Assembly: GCA_030372335.1 (NCBI GenBank)
Contig: JAUDCW010000006.1
Source: JALCOL01 sp022649665
Lineage (GTDB): Bacteria; Bacillota; Bacilli; Lactobacillales; Enterococcaceae
Strand: one strand, 5' to 3'
DNA: 64,000 nt
Part shown: positions 59,939-64,000 of the stretch, piece by piece
Layout of the letters: each line of letters opens with the position of its first letter
Numbering within the stretch: the stretch's first letter is position 1
Made by a program: the position numbers and the translations under genes
The notes under the pieces: generated by a model
Database searches by the model: none
What the model saw: the letters and a program-made list of their open reading frames with translations, nothing else
What the model was told of the DNA's origin: nothing

Positions 59939-62900
59939 TTACGCAACCTCCTTTCGATTGCGTTTTCTCCAGAAGATATATAACCCGCTGATCATCAATG
60001 CGCTCAGTCCGATCAAAATGATTTTTTGGATCCCGCTTCCGCCAGTCATTGGCAGCGGCATTTTGTAGGTGTTGCTGATGTCAAGGCTAAGAGTCGCTGT
60101 AAGATTGTCTGTTTCCTTGTTCTCTTTATCAACTAATTTCGCAGAGTAGCCGTTGTAATCGGTGACTGTCGTGTCACTGATCACGGCTTCCCATGTCTTC
60201 CCGTCCGCTGATTTGACAAGTGCCACAGGGTCTCCTGATTTTGCCCCTTTATTATCATAAAATTGAACTTTATAACCAGTGTAATCCGTTGTGCCTGCCG
60301 CAAGCGAAACCATCAGCGGTGCTTGCGAATACTTGGCAACGAAGCCATTGATCGCTTCTTCTTTAACGGTATAGACAACGAGCTTCCCATTTTTGTATTT
60401 TGGCAGTTCGCCGAAACTGTATGACCAATCTTTCGCTGTTTTATCTCCAGTGACCGTCTTCGAATCGACCTGTACACCATCGGCCAAAAGATCTACTTTG
60501 ACAGAATCCGGGATCGCTCCAGCATTGTCTCCCGTCCAAGTCTTCTTGCCGACGATATTGACCGTTTGAGGCGTATTCGTGATCGTGATCAGCGCTCCAT
60601 CTGTCGACGTTGTAAAACTTGGTGTATAACCAGTGACAGTGTCTTCGGTAAACGAATAGTTGATTTTTGTCGTTCCGTCCGCTTTATATTGCGGCAAATC
60701 AGTAAAGGTATGTTTCCATTCATTTGCCGCATTCAGCTCATAAGTGATCTCGTTTCCACTGCTGTCTTTCGCTGGAACTCCATCCGCCAACAAGTGGACC
60801 GTGATCTTGTCCGGCCGATTCCCATCTTGATCATTATTGTCTTTCCAATCTTTCAAGACACTTAGCGAGATGCTTTTTTGCTTTAGACTGTTCGTGATCG
60901 TATAAGCATAATTGTTCGAAGTAGTGATCCCGTTGCTATCTTTTGTCGGGGTGGTTACGACATCACTGATCATATCAGTATAGCCATCTGGCACAGGATT
61001 CTCATCAACTGTATAGGAAAGTAATTTTCCTAAAGTATTAGTTGATGTTCCAACAGCCAGCAGATTGCTCCAAGTATACTTCCAACTGTTATCGCCGCTG
61101 AGCGTCTGTGTATCGACCACTTGGGTGCCTTTTTCGTAATTAGCAATCAGGTCGACTTTTACACTTGTGGGCCGGCTTGTGCTGTTATTATCTTGCCATT
61201 GTTTTTCCACGGAAACGGAGTCTCGCGGATTGTAGAGAAGAAAAGCAAAACCACTTGAATCATGATCGCGATCAATGATGAATTTAAGATCATCTGTAGA
61301 AGCTTTCGCATATTTACTGAGTGTATAATCCCAAACATATAAATTATCCGAGATGTCTGTTCCATCATCAGCAAGTTCTTGGATCGTGTAGTGCCCACTT
61401 GGAAGTCCTAGAGGCTTTCCATCTTTATCTGGATTATCAAATTTGGCGACTCCGTGGATAAGCGTTCCATCAGAATTTATATAGTCCCCCGTAGTTGCAT
61501 CAAATGTCGCACCTGTATCAGTGTTCGTCAGTCTGAATTTGATTCCATTCACTGTTGACGCATCAGCAACGGTCGGATTCAACGCTTTCTTTTGGATCAA
61601 GACGGTTCCGGCAGCGATATTCGTATCGATATTACTATCGCCCTTGCGCCAGTCGACATCATAATCGGCTTTCTTATTATTTGCATCATTATACCCGATC
61701 ATCACGCTATTGTTGACTGAGCCGCTGACAATTTTATCGAAGCGAGAATCGGCAGTTGTTTTAATATCGAAGTGGTATCCGGCATTGTAATATGGATCGA
61801 CCGCTTGAAAGAATTTATCAGCACCTGCTTTTGATTTCTCGACATTAAAATCATACTTTATGTTCCCCGCCGCCTTGTCAGCTTGCGCTTTGGTAATTGC
61901 ATTACTGATCTTTGTCTGCCACGAAAGAAGATTCCCCGCAGTAAATCCGTTTGCTGTCCCTGAATACGTGTCGATCGGCATGGTTGCAAAGCTGCCGTTC
62001 GTCACTTCGGTAGATTTTAAACCAATATCTCCCGTATTAATAAGGAATAGTTCTTGACCTGGATCTAGTTTCACCGTTTGGTTGTACAATGTCGCAGTTT
62101 GTTGTGAACCGCTATTATTAGTATAAATCGCATATGTTCCAGGAGCAGCTGCCAGCACGGTATCGTGCGCGGTTTTGATGTCCGTGACAGTGCTGGCTAA
62201 AGTCAACTTAGTAGGCGTGACTTTGACGTAATCCATCGGTCCATCATGAATAAACCCAGTCTCATCATTGTAGAAAAATACCGGTGCATACGCATTCAGT
62301 GAAGTAAAGTTGATTCCGACCGGCAAAGCATCCATCACGATCGAATTTTCAAATTGCGCATCTTCCAGCACGTTGGAGCCATTGAGTGCTTGTTTGGAGA
62401 TTTTTCCATTGGTCTCTGCTTGTACGATCCCTGAATAATTGACATTGATGCTCCAATTGACCACATTGCTGTTGGGGCCTTCCCGATAACCGTACTTATT
62501 GAGCGGTCCCAGCTTCGCACTTTGTCCATCGACATTTGGGTCAATAATATCAAAATTAAAGTTCCCGCCATTATCGATGATGATGTGCTCATCATCGCCT
62601 TTTTTGACGACTTGACCATTGACATCCATAAATCCCGGGTTCGTCTGGCTTCCAAGGCTTTCGACATCAGGATGTGTTTTTAAAAAGTCATTATATTTGA
62701 TGCGGATCACTTTATTGCCGGCATCATCTGTTGTCACTTCATACGTTCCGATTGGCTCTTGCTGACCCTTGTAGATCGCATAAATCGGATCTGGATGATT
62801 AAGTGCGAAATTGAATCCATCAGTAACCGTCAGTTTAAGGTCAACAGTATCTTGTCCCCCAACAATGTTTTGCACCTGTTCTTTTGTCAAGAAATATTTC

Positions 62901-63742
62901 AATTGGATCTGGATCTGATCCCCGACATTGAGTGTCGAGCCGCTGTTTACGACATGCTTGACACCATTGCTGTCTATTGTATAGACCGTTGCCGGCGTGA
63001 CGATCGTCATGATATCCGGGGTAAGTTCAGTGGTACCGGTCGGTGCATCGTCCGCTTTCACCGCTTCTTTACTCTTTACTACATTTGCTGAACTTGTTGA
63101 ACTAGTTGAACTTGTTGCGGGAGTCTCCGTTGTACTTGCTGATTCTTTTGCACTCGGCACGTTCAACTGAATTTCCGCGCTGTTTGTATTGGAGAACTGG
63201 ATCTTCTCCGAATCAAACTTGAGCGTTTGTTTTTCTTGCGGATCCTTCAGCGTTGCGTTCAATGTCGCCGAAGCCTTTAGTTCACCGATCTTCGCCTTTG
63301 CGACTTCTTCACTCTTCAGCGAAAGCTTGAGGACTTGCGCACCGTTACTGGCGGTGGCAACATTATACGCACCGATCGCTGTTTTTTCATCGGATGCGGT
63401 GATCGTTCCATGATTGTCCGCCTGATCAGTGACAAAATCGGCTCCGCTCGGAAGTGCGATCGCTGCCTCAAGCTGGCTGGCCTGATCGACGGCCTTTTCT
63501 AATTGTTCAGCTGAGATCGTGTAATCGACCTTCAGCTTCAAGGCGACTCCTTTCTCCACCTCTGCTTGATCTTTTAGTGCCGTCCAATTGCCGTCTTCCT
63601 GCGTTTGCAATTCCGCTTTTGCGCTGAGCATATCGCTGATGTCTTTTGTCTGCTCCAGCGCCGAAGCCAGCGCAGGAAGATTCGCCATCATCAATACAAG
63701 CACGAAAAGCATTGTAAACGCCTTTTTTACCTTATCCACCAT
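59939..63742 (-). CDS. Large pilus-tip adhesin, LPMTG protein
   Basis: 1267 residues. Signal peptide to about 28; beta-rich domain to about 195; a Ser/Thr linker (about 195-225); a large adhesive region (about 230-700); a SpaA-like domain (about 714-830); three CnaB repeats starting near 844 (KQWQDNN), 957 (KDWKDNN) and 1059 (KKTWTGDN); sorting signal LPMTG near 1227. No von Willebrand A metal motif (DxSxS) was found, unlike EbpA. First gene of the pilus operon; AGAGAGGAGG precedes the start. Confidence 0.9.
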   Translation of the reverse strand: MVDKVKKAFTMLFVLVLMMANLPALASALEQTKDISDMLSAKAELQTQEDGNWTALKDQAEVEKGVALKLKVDYTISAEQLEKAVDQASQLEAAIALPSGADFVTDQADNHGTITASDEKTAIGAYNVATASNGAQVLKLSLKSEEVAKAKIGELKASATLNATLKDPQEKQTLKFDSEKIQFSNTNSAEIQLNVPSAKESASTTETPATSSTSSTSSANVVKSKEAVKADDAPTGTTELTPDIMTIVTPATVYTIDSNGVKHVVNSGSTLNVGDQIQIQLKYFLTKEQVQNIVGGQDTVDLKLTVTDGFNFALNHPDPIYAIYKGQQEPIGTYEVTTDDAGNKVIRIKYNDFLKTHPDVESLGSQTNPGFMDVNGQVVKKGDDEHIIIDNGGNFNFDIIDPNVDGQSAKLGPLNKYGYREGPNSNVVNWSINVNYSGIVQAETNGKISKQALNGSNVLEDAQFENSIVMDALPVGINFTSLNAYAPVFFYNDETGFIHDGPMDYVKVTPTKLTLASTVTDIKTAHDTVLAAAPGTYAIYTNNSGSQQTATLYNQTVKLDPGQELFLINTGDIGLKSTEVTNGSFATMPIDTYSGTANGFTAGNLLSWQTKISNAITKAQADKAAGNIKYDFNVEKSKAGADKFFQAVDPYYNAGYHFDIKTTADSRFDKIVSGSVNNSVMIGYNDANNKKADYDVDWRKGDSNIDTNIAAGTVLIQKKALNPTVADASTVNGIKFRLTNTDTGATFDATTGDYINSDGTLIHGVAKFDNPDKDGKPLGLPSGHYTIQELADDGTDISDNLYVWDYTLSKYAKASTDDLKFIIDRDHDSSGFAFLLYNPRDSVSVEKQWQDNNSTSRPTSVKVDLIANYEKGTQVVDTQTLSGDNSWKYTWSNLLAVGTSTNTLGKLLSYTVDENPVPDGYTDMISDVVTTPTKDSNGITTSNNYAYTITNSLKQKSISLSVLKDWKDNNDQDGNRPDKITVHLLADGVPAKDSSGNEITYELNAANEWKHTFTDLPQYKADGTTKINYSFTEDTVTGYTPSFTTSTDGALITITNTPQTVNIVGKKTWTGDNAGAIPDSVKVDLLADGVQVDSKTVTGDKTAKDWSYSFGELPKYKNGKLVVYTVKEEAINGFVAKYSQAPLMVSLAAGTTDYTGYKVQFYDNKGAKSGDPVALVKSADGKTWEAVISDTTVTDYNGYSAKLVDKENKETDNLTATLSLDISNTYKMPLPMTGGSGIQKIILIGLSALMISGLYIFWRKRNRKEVA

Positions 63743-63803
63743 AAATCCTCCTCTCTGAGACTACTAAAAATGATTTTAAGTTTCATTTAAGTGCTATATT
63801 TAC

Positions 63804-63846
63804 ATAATACAGTTAATTAAAAAACGTGTCAAACGTTATACACGTT
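63804..63846 (-). promoter_or_regulatory. Pilus operon promoter overlapped by an inverted repeat
   Basis: Minus-strand TTGACA (63827-63832), 17 bp, TATTAT (63804-63809), a near-consensus promoter. AACGTGT (63823-63829) and ACACGTT (63840-63846) form a perfect 7-bp inverted repeat with 10-bp centre that covers the -35, so a regulator likely binds there. From 63847 to 64000 the sequence is AT-rich with no gene. Confidence 0.75.
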
Positions 63847-64000
63847 CTTTTATATGAAATTGTAATTGCCAAAAATCGCTCTAAACTGCTGTATCTCACC
63901 TATTTAAAAACCAACTCAGTTTCGAATTTCGGTATTTAAATAATAGATATCGAATGATATAAAGCGCTTTTGTTATCAAATAAATAATCACTTGTTTTTT

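Noticed and set aside
63955..63980. Catabolite (CcpA) site near the pilus promoter
   Set aside because: AAAGCGCTTTT matches only the core; the flanking TG...CA positions are wrong.

Overview
The window looks like chromosome of a low-to-medium G+C Gram-positive bacterium of the order Lactobacillales (Enterococcaceae, Carnobacteriaceae or a close relative; the genus cannot be fixed from sequence alone). The evidence is the gene order dnaX-recR-tmk-darA-holB-ricT-yabA-rsmI, an asd-dapA-rnjB block, luxS, LPXTG pilins with a class C sortase, strong AGGAGG ribosome sites and frequent TTG starts. Unusually for this order it also carries an NAD-linked molybdenum formate dehydrogenase with molybdenum-cofactor genes, and a cobalamin-dependent methionine synthase. 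Most genes lie on the minus strand. I see no tRNA, rRNA, CRISPR array or insertion sequence.

Layout. 1-2.4 kb: a redox/membrane cluster (iron-sulfur protein cut by the window edge, TVP38/VTT membrane protein, two lipoproteins, one YdjY-like). 2.5-11.3 kb: an Eis-like acetyltransferase, DNA polymerase IV, and the conserved replication/repair block from rsmI back to dnaX. 11.5-14.7 kb (plus strand): a ydjI-ydjG-ydjH-like membrane-associated trio. 14.9-17.2 kb: a complete polar amino-acid ABC importer. 17.3-21.0 kb: a short uracil-DNA-glycosylase-like protein and anaerobic ribonucleotide reductase nrdG-nrdD, with two NrdR boxes in front of nrdD. 21.2-31.3 kb: the molybdenum island: MOSC protein, moaA, moaC, moeA, fdsA-fdsB-fdsG-like formate dehydrogenase, mobB-like, focA, mobA. 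31.8-39.6 kb: glyoxalase-family dioxygenase, small membrane protein, rRNA methyltransferase, YugP protease, and a split methionine synthase operon (metF, activation-domain gene, metH). 39.7-47.8 kb: nrnA, CBS-HotDog regulator, metal-dependent hydrolase, rnjB, dapA, asd, luxS, a candidate small RNA, YbjQ protein. 47.8-51.8 kb: three transporters. 51.9-63.8 kb: surface-protein region with a solitary LPATG adhesin and a four-gene sortase-assembled pilus operon (tip, minor pilin, major pilin, sortase C).

How the parts fit. Formate could enter or leave through FocA and be oxidised to CO2 with NAD+ reduction by the Fds-like complex, using cofactor made by moaA/moaC/moeA/mobA plus genes that must lie elsewhere (no moaB/mog, moaD, moaE, moeB or fdhD here). 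The nrdDG system and the iron-sulfur enzymes point to an anaerobic or facultative life. The pilus operon suggests a host-associated organism.

The most novel-looking signals are: (i) a dispersed 3'-UTR element placed 5-8 bp after the stop codon of at least four unrelated genes and coupled to a terminator hairpin; (ii) a class C sortase with an extra beta-rich domain after its second membrane segment; (iii) terminator-like hairpins at two junctions inside the pilus operon; (iv) an NrdD with a C-terminal glutaredoxin-like domain; (v) a promoter-plus-terminator small RNA candidate after luxS.
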